From NCBI RefSeq assembly GCF_009905375.1, contig NC_133653.1:55157751-55221750 (forward strand): DNA of 64,000 bases, written 5' to 3'. The position numbers were made by a program, and so were the translations under genes. Source of the DNA: Apium graveolens. Lineage: Eukaryota; Streptophyta; Magnoliopsida; Apiales; Apiaceae. The notes beneath the pieces were generated by a model that worked only from the letters and a program-made list of their open reading frames with translations, was not told the DNA's origin and made no database searches. Shown here in pieces: positions 10,155 through 19,876 of this stretch (the stretch's first letter is position 1; the number at the start of each line of letters is the position of its first letter).

Positions 10155-11400
10155 TTATAAACCAAGAAAGTAAGTCAGTTCTCCCATCATACTCATTTCA
10201 TACTTAGTTTCCATCAGTTTGGCAAACTTTTTGCAAAGTTTCTCATCTGTAGAGCCAAAAATAATATCATCTACATAAATTTGAACAAGTATACTAGAGC
10301 CATTAACATTTCTGAAAAATAAAGTTTTATCTACAGTACCTCTTGTGAAGTGATTTTCCAAAAGGAACTTTGATAAAGTGTCATACCAGGCTCTAGGTGC
10401 TTGCTTCAGTCCATAAAGTGCTCTCAAAAGATAAAAGACATGATCTGGAAAATTTGGATCTTCAAAACCAGGAGGTTGACTGACATAGACTTCTTCCTCC
10501 AAATCTCCATTTAGAAAGGCACTTTTGACATCCATTCGATAGACTTTGAAATTGGCATGGGCTGCATAGGCTAAGAAGATACTGATGGCTTCAAGTCTTA
10601 CAACATAAGCAAATGTTTCATCAAAATCTATTCCTTCTTGTTGACAGTAGCCTTTAGCAACCAATCTAGCTTTGTTCCTGACAACTATGCCATTTTCATC
10701 CATCTTGTTCCTGAATACCCATTTGGTGTCTATTGGATTCTTTCCTTTAGGCTTGGGCACCAGCTTCCATACATTATTCCTTTCAAATTGGTTTAGCTCC
10801 TCCTGCATAGCTAAAATCCAATCAGGATCCAACAAAGCTTCTTCTACCTTCTTTGGCTCTTCCTTGGAAAGAAAGCTACTGTATAGACATTCTTCTTGAG
10901 TTGCTCTCCTTGTTTGAACTCTAGAAGAAACATCACCAATAATAAGCTCAAAGGGGTGATCTTTTATCCATTTTCTTTGTTGAGGTAGATTAGCTCTTGA
11001 TGAAGAAACCTCATTGTTGTCTTGATGTGTGATTGAGTTTTGATTGTTAGAAACTCCCCCTGATTTGTTGGATCTTTGATTTGAGAAAGGGGAACTTTCT
11101 ATAGGTGATCTATCTTGACTTCCTGCTCCTTTTGATAACCCGACGGATGGTGAATTTTGAGTACCGATGAATGAAGCTGGTTGTCTCTGGACGGATAATG
11201 CAGATTGCCTCCCGACGGATGAAGCATTATGCAACTCGACATATATCGAGTTTTGTGCTTCATTGGTAGTAGATTTATCTGCATTATCCTTAGACACTGT
11301 TTCTTGATCACTTTCATCATCACTGTCATCAATAACCATCTCCACATTGTCAAATTTGAGGCTCTCATGGTAATCTCCATCTTTCAGTCCTTCAATCTTT
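10155..11400 (-). pseudogene. pol: Copia A integrase-RT linker and reverse transcriptase
   Basis: Part of a 523-codon open frame starting at 11726. After the integrase tail comes an acidic, Asn/Ser-rich linker (residues ~115-250) that contains the CGACGGAT word cluster at 11140-11250. RT follows: [44 protein letters not shown], and the catalytic IYVDDIIFG with Asp-Asp at residues 486-487 (near 10270). It makes cDNA from element RNA inside the particle. The RT core itself is uninterrupted; it ends at a TAA after TYFLGL. Confidence 0.88.
11140..11250. repeat. CGACGGAT cluster in the integrase-RT linker
   Basis: CCGACGGATGG, TACCGATGAATG, TGGACGGATAA, CCGACGGATGA and CTCGACATA in a row. It encodes the low-complexity linker of Pol. 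Confidence 0.8.
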
Positions 11401-12443
11401 TTATCATCAAACACAACATGTATTGATTCCACAACAATGTTGGTTCTTAGATTGTAGACTCTATATGCTTTACCAACAGCATATCCAACAAAAATTCCTT
11501 CATCTGCTTTAGCATCAAACTTCCCATTTTGATCAGTTTGATTTCTCAAAATATAGCATTTACAGCCAAAGACAAGAAGAAAATTTAGAGTTGGCTTCTT
11601 GTTCTTGAACAATTGATAGGGAGTCATGCATCTTGCTTGATTAACCATAAAAATATTCTGAGTGTAGCATGCAGTATTTACAGCTTCAGCCCAGAAATAG
11701 GTTGGCAATTTAGATTCTTCAAGCATTGTCCTTGCAGCTTTAATAAGTGATCAGTTCTTCCTTTCCACTACTCCATTCTGTTGTGGAGTTCTTGCTACTA
11801 AAAATTCATGCAGAATCCCATTTTCCTCACAAAATGCTCTCATGACAGAATCCTTGAACTCAGTTCCATTGTCACTCCTGATTCTTCAAACCTTGAAATC
11901 AGGATGATTATTGACTTGCCTTATGTGATTGATGATGATTTCACTAGCCTCATCTTTAGACTTTAGGAAATATGTCCAAGAGAACTTTGAGAAATCATCT
12001 ACAATTACTAGGCAAAATCTTTTCCTTAAGATGGACAACACATTGACTGGTCCAAACAAATCCATGTGAAGCAGTTGCAAAGGCTCTTCAATTGTTGAAT
12101 CAAGTTTTTTCCTGAATGATGCTTTAATCTGCTTCCCTTTTTGGCAGGCATCACACAGTCCATCCTTAGAAAACTCAACTAGAGGAATGCCTCTAACCAG
12201 TTCTTTCTTTACTAGCTCATTCATGGTCTTGAAGTTTAAATGGGATAGCTTCTTGTGCCATAGCCAACTTTCATCCTGACTTGCTTTACTGAGAAGACAA
12301 GTAACAGATTCTGCATTAGATGAGTTGAAATCAGCTAGGTACACATTTCCTTTTCTCACACCAGTGAGAACCACTTTGTTGCTTCTTTTGTTAGTCACAA
12401 CACAGGCTTCTGAATTGAAGGTTACTGAGTTGCCTTTATCACA
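11400..12443 (-). pseudogene. pol: Copia A integrase
   Basis: Zinc-binding HHCC region (WHKKLSHLN ... CDACQKGKQ), catalytic core with first Asp in HMDLFGPV, second in RIRSDNGTEF and Glu in VVERKN, then the copia C-terminal [15 protein letters not shown] and [11 protein letters not shown]. It inserts the cDNA into chromosomes in the nucleus. Broken by stops: TGA at ~11887 just before RIRSDNG and a TGA at ~11748 after VVERKN; a TAG at ~12444 separates it from protease. The three catalytic residues are still readable. Confidence 0.85.
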
Positions 12444-12680
12444 AAGCTAGCTGATACACAACAAATTGTGTTTGAGACCATCCACTAAGGCAACCTCCTC
12501 AATGATGACATTGTCTTTTGAAATTAAGCCATATCCCACAGTATAACCCTTGATGTCATCTCCAAAAGTAATATTTGGGCCAGCTCTCTCCTTAAACTCT
12601 GTGAGCAGAGTAGAATCACCAGTCATGTGTCTTGAACAACCACTATCCAAGTACCAAAGATTCTTTCTATTTCCTTGCAC
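12444..12680 (-). pseudogene. pol: Copia A aspartic protease
   Basis: A 77-codon frame with LWYLDSGCSRHMTG, the copia protease active site (Asp-Ser-Gly), followed by ITFGDDIKGYTVGYG. It processes the Gag-Pol polyprotein. It ends at a TAG after GLKHNLLCIS; canonical copies read on into integrase. There is a frame change between Gag and protease near 12.69 kb. Confidence 0.82.
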
Positions 12681-12689
12681 ACATCAAAA

Positions 12690-15016
12690 TCAAATCAAGT
12701 TGATTATGGTACCCAAGTTTCCTTGGGTCCTGCCTTGTTAGCTTTCTTTTTCTGTTTCTTAGGCTTTATCTCATTTGACTTAGAGTTATCAGATTCATCC
12801 TTGGTCATTTGAGTTGGGCCTTTGAAACCATTCATTGCAACAGAATTATCATGCATATTATAATCAACAGGGAATGACATGCTGTTAGTAAACATGTTAT
12901 TCCAGTAAGGCATTCATATTCTGTGTAGACATAGCATTCATAGGCATGTGAGGCATGGCATTCATGTTAGGAAATTGATATGGCACAGACATGGAAGTAG
13001 GCATGGCAGATTTGTAATTAACAGACAAATGATTTATACTACCACACTTGACACAGATTTTTCTAGGAGCATATTTATCAGGTGTGTATTTATTGTTTTG
13101 TTAATCCCTACTTTACCATTTCTATTGTTTTTCTTTTTAGTCTTTGTTTTTACCTCAATCTTTTCAAGTCTGTCACTTAACTGTCTAACAGTCATGTGAC
13201 CAATATTAGCCTTTTTCCCTTTCTTAACTTGACTCGATTCGCCTGAAACAAAGTTCTTGGAAACAGACCCATACTTCTCATTCAGCTTAACAAGTTTGGC
13301 TTTACTGATAGGCTTGCTGACAGCCGACGGATGAGGATTTTCATCATTCGACGGATAATCCTTTTTGTTATCCGACGGATGATCCTCATCATCATTCGAG
13401 TCTACATCTGTTAGCACTCCATCTTCTAAATTTGGTTCTAGTTTCTCTTTGTTCTTTTTCCAGGCTGCATCACAGAAAGACTCAATTCCTTGAACTTTGG
13501 TGATTTGAGCATGGACATCCCTGGATGTTTTCCATGCCTTAATCATCTTCTGTTCACGCTCGAGCTGCTTCTTCAAAATTTCTTCTTTCTTCAAGGACTC
13601 AGTTAATTCCTCCTTGGCAATCTTACACTCAATTCTTATCTTCTCAAAATCAATGAACTGAGACTCAAGCACATTATTCCTCTCACTTAAAAACAAATTA
13701 TTTTCTTTGATTTTAGCATTTTCTTTAGTAAGAGACTTAAGTGTAACACACAAATAATATAACTCTGTAGACATGTCATTTATGGCATCATTACACTCAG
13801 CTTTAGATAAATGTGCAAGGTTTGTAGTAATTACCCGATTACTTGAAGAACTTGTTTCTGTCTCATCAGACTTGGCCATTAAGGCTAGATTGACATATTT
13901 GACATCTTCATCTTCATCCAGACCATCTGCTGCCCAGTCATTTTCTTGTGTTATGAAATCCCTTTCCTTTTGTTTGAGCAGTTCAAAGTATTTTTGCTTA
14001 TAATCCACAGGCTCAAAATTTTTCTTACTAGAATCTGACTTCCTACACTCAGTGGCAAAATGCCCTGCCAAGCCACATTTGAAACATTTAAATTTTGATT
14101 TATCCACCATATTTCTATTTGGCTTGGCTGCTCCAAAGTTCTTCTTGAACTTGAGCTTGGAAAATCTCCTGGAAAGAAATTCTAGGTGTTCATCAATGTC
14201 CTCCATGTCATCTTGGCTCAAAGAATCTTCATTTTCAGCTGCAAGCCCCTTACCCTTGCTTTCACAGACCCTTGAAGTTGACTCAACAGCTTCCATCTTC
14301 ACTTCCTTCTCTTTTTCCAACTTAGCAACTAGTACAATGGATCCTCCTTTCTTCTTTCCTCTCTCCATCCTCTCATCTTGCTCTATTTTAAGCTCATAAG
14401 TTTTCAGGATTCCATACAGTCTCTCCAAAGTAAACTCCTTATAATCTTGTGAGTTTCTTAATGAGACTGTCATTGGTTTCCATTCCTTTGGAAGAGATCT
14501 AAGGAATTTCTGATTGGAGTCTTTTGTCTGATAGACCCTTCCATGCAACTTAAGAGCATTTAGTGGTTTTTGGAACCTACTAAAAATGTCAGTGAGAGAC
14601 TCACTTTCTTCATTATGAAAATGCTCATATTGCTGAATCAGGAGCTGCATCTTATTTTCTCTAACTTGCTCAGTGCCATCACATATGATCTGTATTGTAT
14701 CCCAAACATCCTTGGCAGTTTTGCAGTTGATAATGTTGTCAAACATATCTCCATCAACTCCATTAAATAGGATATTCATGGCCTTTTTATCCTTCCCGAC
14801 TTGTTCAATGTTAGGATCAGACCATTCATGCCTTGGCTTGGGGACTGATGGCTCATTTCTTGTTGCAGCTCTCATTGGAACATGAGGGCCTCTTTCTATA
14901 TAGTCAATATAGGCCTCATCTTGAGAAAGCAAATGAAGATGCATCTTTACTTTCGAATGATGGTAATTATCTTTATCCAGAAAAGGGATCTTGACTCCAA
15001 CTTCCTTTTTGTTCAT
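12690..15016 (-). CDS. gag: Copia A Gag (Sirevirus type), frame broken near its end
   Basis: 660 codons open from ATG 15016 to 13034, then a frame change and further gag-like sequence to ~12700 (second, damaged knuckle ICVKCGSINH and Lys-rich KPKKQKKKANK). Order: N-terminal MNKKEVGVKIPFLDK, capsid-like region, zinc knuckle FKCFKCGLAGHFATECRK (CX2CX4HX4C), then a long coiled coil (roughly residues 440-540) and an acidic tail with CGACGGAT-encoded repeats. Gag forms the particle and binds genomic RNA. Length and the coiled coil after the knuckle fit Sireviruses. The ATG lies just inside the primer site, as expected for a short leader. Confidence 0.85.
13320..13402. repeat. CGACGGAT cluster in gag tail
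   Basis: Three full copies (GCCGACGGATGA, TTCGACGGATAA, TCCGACGGATGA) about 27-30 bases apart, translated as repeated HPS/YPS tracts. Confidence 0.85.
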
Positions 15017-15063
15017 CTTGCTGTATTGTTTTGATCTTTAAACTCTTTGTAAGTTAAGAGCTT

Positions 15064-15076
15064 GCTCTGATACCAA
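15064..15076 (-). other. Primer binding site, copia A
   Basis: Minus strand TTGGTATCAGAGC directly after the LTR end (..CTAACA A). tRNA-Met primer. Confidence 0.93.
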
Positions 15077-15077
15077 T

Positions 15078-16123
15078 TGTTAGTCCCTTAATAATATGAC
15101 AATAATTACAGAAGGGAGGTTGAATGGAATTCTTGAAACTTTTTCTTGAAATAAAGATGTTCTAACTCGAATAAATATATAAGTGTGAATGATTAGCACA
15201 ATGCTGAATAGTTACTTAAATGAATCAAATCACAAGTAATTAAAAACAAGAATCTTTAAAAACTTTCTGGTGGATTTGAATGATTCCACAAGAGATATAT
15301 ATTATATATATCGAGAGAACCCTGTGTGCAAAATGCTCACAGCTGCTTACAACAATTGAACAACTAAGACTACAGAGAAATGCAAAGAATTCTGCTTACA
15401 AATGTTTCTCTGCTTTGTTGCTTAGTTCGATAGTTCCTTAGTTGCTACTTCTTGGTTTATATATTACCAAGATTACAAAGTAATGTGACAGGATAATAAA
15501 ACAAAAAATATCTAGTCTATTACAATGCTACTTCATTACTTTATTCCAGCATCTTTGAATATCTTCATAATAGCATGGAAATGGCAATGCTTCTTTGTTC
15601 TCGAAAACCCAGTTAAATAAGATCCCACATTCCATTTGCATCCACTCGACGCATATGACTGTGTTGTCACTGTCAACAGATATTTGAATTCTTTATCCGT
15701 CGGGTTCATGATCATCCATCGAGTTATTGATCATCCGTCGGGTTGTCTAGTTGACCATCCGTCGACTTCATTGTAGTTTATCCGTCGGGTAGCAATCTGA
15801 CACTTGACTTCATTTCATTTATGCAGAATTACAAGACATCATCTATGTACAATTAATGAACCTATTCTGCATATCTAGTTAAAGTCAACATGACTTGAAT
15901 ACTACTTACAAAATCTATACAATGGTGTATGCAGAAATGTGCTACAGACTTATTGTTACATAAGCTACTCACTCGATGGATAATAAGTCATCATCCGTAG
16001 GGACTATAATGAGTCATCCGTCAGGACTATAAATCTTATCCGTCGAGTGCTACATAATTTCACTAAGTAAAATCTACCAAGGTGTTTTGTTCATGAAATC
16101 ATCAAGTACACAACATATACACA
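15078..16123 (-). repeat. Copia A 5' LTR
   Basis: Plus-strand left end TGTTAGTCCC beside the primer site. The right end falls where homology to the copia B LTR stops and gypsy B pol begins (sense start TGTGTATATG; copia B starts TGTTAGGAATATG, so this terminus is altered). It contains a TATA box (minus TATATAAA, 15463-15456) and two clusters of the CGACGGAT word, at 15645-15790 and 15970-16045. Confidence 0.87.
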
Positions 16124-17527
16124 ATAAATTTCTTGGCTAATTCTTCACATGAAGTTAACAGATTCAATCTTTCTTTCCGGCTTAGCACATCTGCCACAAA
16201 ATTTGCTTTCACTGGATGATAATTGATCATAACATCATAATCTTTAATCAATTCCAGCCATCGGCATTGCCCCATGTTCAATTCCTTCTGCGTAAAGATA
16301 TACTTCAGGCTTTTATGATCTGTGTAGATTTCATATTTCTCACCGTAGAGACAGTGTCTCCCAAGTTTCAATGCAAATACGATCGCTGCTAATTCCAGGT
16401 CATGCGTAGGATATTTCTGTTCATGAGGTTTGAGCTGTCTCGAACCATATGTAATGACATTACCGTGTTGTATCAGTACACATCCTAATTCGCGGTATGA
16501 AACATCACTGTAAATGACAAAATTTCCATGCTCGTCTGGTAATACGAGTACCAGTGCGGTTACTAATCGATTCTTCAGCTCATGGAAAATTTCTTCACAT
16601 TTGTCATCCCATACAAACTTTTCACTTTTCCGAGTTAACTTGGTTAGTGGCGTTGCTATTTTCACAAATTCTTTGACAAATCTTCTATAATATCCTGCCA
16701 ATCCCAAGAAACTTCGAACATCTGTCGGTGTCTTTGGCCTTTCCCAACTCAACACAGCTTCAATCTTCGCTGAATCGACTTGAATGCCCTCTCTACTGAT
16801 GATTCAACATATTCATCTTAGCATGTTCTTCTTCCGTGTTTGAATAAATCAAGATGTCATCGAAAATTACAATCACAAATTTATCCAAGTATTTCTTGAA
16901 TACCCTATTCATTAGATCCATAAATGCTGTTGGCGCGTTGGGCAAACCGAATGCCATTACAAGAAACTTGTAATGTCCATATCTCGTACGAAACGCATTT
17001 TTGGGAATATCTTCAGCTTTGATCTTTAATTGATGATAACCCGATCATAAATCTATCTTCGAAAACCATGCAGCTCCTTTTAGCTCATCGAACAAATCGT
17101 CGATTCTCGGTAAATGATACTTCTTTTTGATAGTGAGCTTATTCAATTCCCGATAGTCAATACATAATCACATGCTGCCATCTTTCTTCTTCACGAACAA
17201 TACCGGTGCACCCCACAGAGATATACTAGGTCTTATTATGCCTCGGTCTAGAAGATCTTGCAATTGCATTGACAATTCTTTCATCTCGACTAGAGCCATT
17301 CGATATGGAGATTTCGAAACTGGTTCTGTACCTGGCGCTAAATAAACCGTGAACTCAATTTCTCGATCTGGCGGTAACCCTGGAAGCTCGTCTGGAAAGT
17401 CGTCCGGAAACTCACATACAACTGGAATGTCTTCTATTTTGGGACTTCTCTTCTCAGTATCTAACACGTAAGCTATGTACATCTCACATCTCTGTCGAAG
17501 CAAGCGTTTGGTCTGCATCGCAGTCAT
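16124..17527 (-). pseudogene. pol: Gypsy B reverse transcriptase and RNase H
   Basis: The 17527-17168 frame holds DELPGLPPDREIEF and WGAPVLFVKKKDGSM, after which a TGA replaces Arg and the frame goes on as [10 protein letters not shown] second stop follows FSKIDL. Then [11 protein letters not shown] and the catalytic FDDILIYS are readable at ~16830. A deletion or frame shift near 16800 leads to a 217-codon frame from 16755 with [12 protein letters not shown] and RNase H ([42 protein letters not shown]). The last codons (IVYMLCT) are read from copia A's LTR. Enzymatically dead as it stands. Confidence 0.88.
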
Positions 17528-17548
17528 AAATTTCTTTCGCTGTTTTTC

Positions 17549-18990
17549 TCATTTGAACATTACCGTTGCATTTTCCGCAGTTCGTAATTTGACTTTCTTG
17601 TTCGCGCAGTCGATCTGAGCATTATGACAAGCTAACCAATCCATTCCCAAAATGATGTCAAACTCTCCTAACTTTAAAGGAATCAAGTCTACAGAGAAAT
17701 GATGTCCAGCTATTTCTATATCGCACGCAGGACATATTCGATCTACTGGAACTTGGTCGTCATTCGCTAATTTTATAACTAACATCTCGCCCAACCATTT
17801 GATTTTGCAATGTAACTTATCAAGGAATTCTTCAGAAATAAATGAACGGGTAGCTCCAGAATCAATTAATACTTTTGAATTTACGGAATTCACCAAAAAC
17901 ATACCTGCAATTACACTAGGACTCTGCACTACTTCTTTCATTGTCATATTGAAAGTCCTTGCTCTAGGTTGATTAGGCGGCGGTGGAGGAGGTAATGTCA
18001 ACACTTTCGGAATACTAGCTCTCATTGCTGGTCCTTTACAATTCCTAGCGATATGCCCTTTCTTTCCACACTGAAAGCAAGTAATTTCTGCTATTTTTCC
18101 CGTTGGACATTCGTTAGAATAGTGCCCTTTCTGCTTGCATTTGAAACATGTCACATCCACTTTGATACATACGCCGGTGTGTTTTCGTCCACTAGTTCTG
18201 CAGTATGGCACTGGGACTCTGACAATTCCCTGCTGGATGGGGGCTTGGAAACGATTACTTGTCTTCTGGATACCTTGTCCCATCCTTTTGAAATTCAAAT
18301 TTGTCCGGGCTTGAAATCCTGGCTTCCTGCTGGAGCGGTCTTGGAAACTTCCTTGTCCTCTATCCTTTTGAGATCTTTCACTTTCCCCTTCAATGATCAA
18401 GGCTTTCTGGACCACGACGGTATATGTCGTTAACTAAAAAACTGCAACTTGTCCACGGATATATGGTCGTAACCCTTCTTGAAACCTTTGGACTCGTTTT
18501 TCTTCAGTATCAACTTGTTCTGGAATGGACCTAGCCAACTCAGTAAATTTGACTCCATACTCTGTCACGGACACACTTCCCTGCTTCAATTCCAAAAACT
18601 TAATCTGCATTTGATTTCTCACATAGCGAGGAAAATGTTTCTCTAAGAACAGCTCTTTAAACCGATCCCATGCAATAACATCTTCACCCTCTAAAGCCTT
18701 TTTAGACTCCCACCAATAATTTGCTTCTCCTTTCAACAAGTAACTAGGAAAGTCAGTCTTCTGGTCTTCACCTATCTTTACTAGCGCAAATGCTTCTCTA
18801 TTTCTTTCAACTAAGTGGTAGCCTTAATAGGATCAGTTGTCCTATCAAATTCTGGAGGTTTAACCGACTGCAACTGTTTGAAAGTAATAATAGGTATAGC
18901 TGGTGGTATCTGGGGCTCAGGATAAAGTGGCTGTTGTAACATTTGCTGTTGAATCTGCTGCTGCTGTTGCTGCATCTGTTGTTGCATCAT
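17549..18990 (-). pseudogene. gag: Gypsy B gag and protease
   Basis: Gag begins with a Gln-rich stretch (MQQQQQQIQQQ) and VKPPEFDRTTDP, has a frame slip at ~18811, then capsid sequence NYWWESKKALEGED, FPRYVRNQMQIKF and SVTEYGVKFTELAR (18739-18434). A stop after QVAVF precedes the last 288-codon frame (18415-17549): two zinc knuckles CFKCKQKGHYSNEC (residues 90-103) and CFQCGKKGHIARNC (113-126), a Pro run, and protease with VLIDSGATRSF (Asp-Ser-Gly at 185-187) and FDIILGMDWL. Two CCHC knuckles are more than most plant gypsy Gags carry. Confidence 0.86.
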
Positions 18991-19682
18991 TACCATCTAT
19001 CTGTCCTCTGAAGACAATGTCTCAGAACCCTGGAAAAAGAAGGTGGTCCTTCATGGGTCAAATCATCCAGCTCCCAAGTAGCACTCATCAAAACCGACTG
19101 TAACCTCTGCCTTATCAAGTAATCTGGCTGTAGGGAAGCTAACGGTCCTCGGTCTCTCTGATCAAATAAATGCATAATCTCCCTGCACTGAGCTCTCCAA
19201 TACTCCACATCATCTCTCATAACCCTGTACTCATGGTATGGTACCATATGTGGCTGTGCAACCTGACCCACTAACTTCTGTGACGGAACCCTCGGTATGC
19301 CTGCACCCTGCCATGGTAACCCCAACTGTAAATCCACATCATGCTCTCCCATCCCCTCAACTGGGATCATCTGGAATATGTCAGGCTCTAGGGCATATAC
19401 TGGCATAGGAGGTAATACTGGTGGTGGTGGAAGTTCCGGCTCAATCCCCGGTATAAACTGATGCTCTACCGGTAGTGGAATCATTGGCTCAAAGAACTCC
19501 AATGGATCAAACATCTCTATAGGGTCATGGACTATCCCTTGTACTGGAGGTACTGGCTCCTGTGGCAATGGTGGTGGAGGTGGTAGAGGAGGAAACATGA
19601 ACTCAGATACTGGTGGCACAACTGGTGCTACTGGACCAGTCACTGTCCACTCAGAAGAAGCCGAATAACCCGATGACGCCAT
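18990..19682 (-). CDS. Gypsy B accessory ORF upstream of gag
   Basis: Open frame whose best start is the ATG at 19682 (MASSGYSASSEWT); an upstream in-frame ATG at 19715 is less likely. The first ~120 residues are Pro/Glu-rich (PPLPPPPPLPQEP, PELPPPPVLPPM); the last ~85 are charged and helical (YHEYRVMRDDVEYWRAQC, LIRQRLQSVLMSATWELDDL). It overlaps the start of the gag region by a few bases. Product not recognised. Gypsy A has a decayed frame of the same plan in the same place, so this is probably a lineage gene. It could alternatively be an N-terminal Gag extension read through a frameshift. Confidence 0.6.
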   Translation of the reverse strand: MASSGYSASSEWTVTGPVAPVVPPVSEFMFPPLPPPPPLPQEPVPPVQGIVHDPIEMFDPLEFFEPMIPLPVEHQFIPGIEPELPPPPVLPPMPVYALEPDIFQMIPVEGMGEHDVDLQLGLPWQGAGIPRVPSQKLVGQVAQPHMVPYHEYRVMRDDVEYWRAQCREIMHLFDQRDRGPLASLQPDYLIRQRLQSVLMSATWELDDLTHEGPPSFSRVLRHCLQRTDRW

Positions 19683-19876
19683 CTGATAATATACCAAAGA
19701 AAGAAGAAAGGTCACTAAATCATTCCTAGAACTAATACCTTCCTATCCTAATATTATCTAAATCCTAACACTACTCTTTCTATTTGACTATTCCTATCCT
19801 ATGTGATCTTCCTATCTTATCTTAACCCTAATGTTCTTATTTTCAGGGACCAAACCTACAGCTCTGATGCCAACAC
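19683..19876 (-). other. Gypsy B leader and primer binding site
   Basis: The primer site at 19861-19872 reads TGGCATCAGAGC on the minus strand, one base different from the tRNA-Met complement. It is followed by a ~180-base non-coding leader. Confidence 0.85.

Larger units (their letters stand above)
5618..16123 (-). mobile_element. Copia A: Sirevirus-type Ty1/copia, 5' LTR to extra ORF
   Basis: In element sense (right to left): 5' LTR 16123-15078, primer site, gag, protease, integrase, reverse transcriptase, RNase H, then a long extra ORF cut by gypsy A. The extra ORF after pol, the large Gag with coiled coil, and the LTR of ~1 kb are the Sirevirus plan. The 3' LTR must lie on the far side of gypsy A, outside the window. 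Copia A interrupts the gypsy B pol between RNase H and integrase. Confidence 0.92.
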
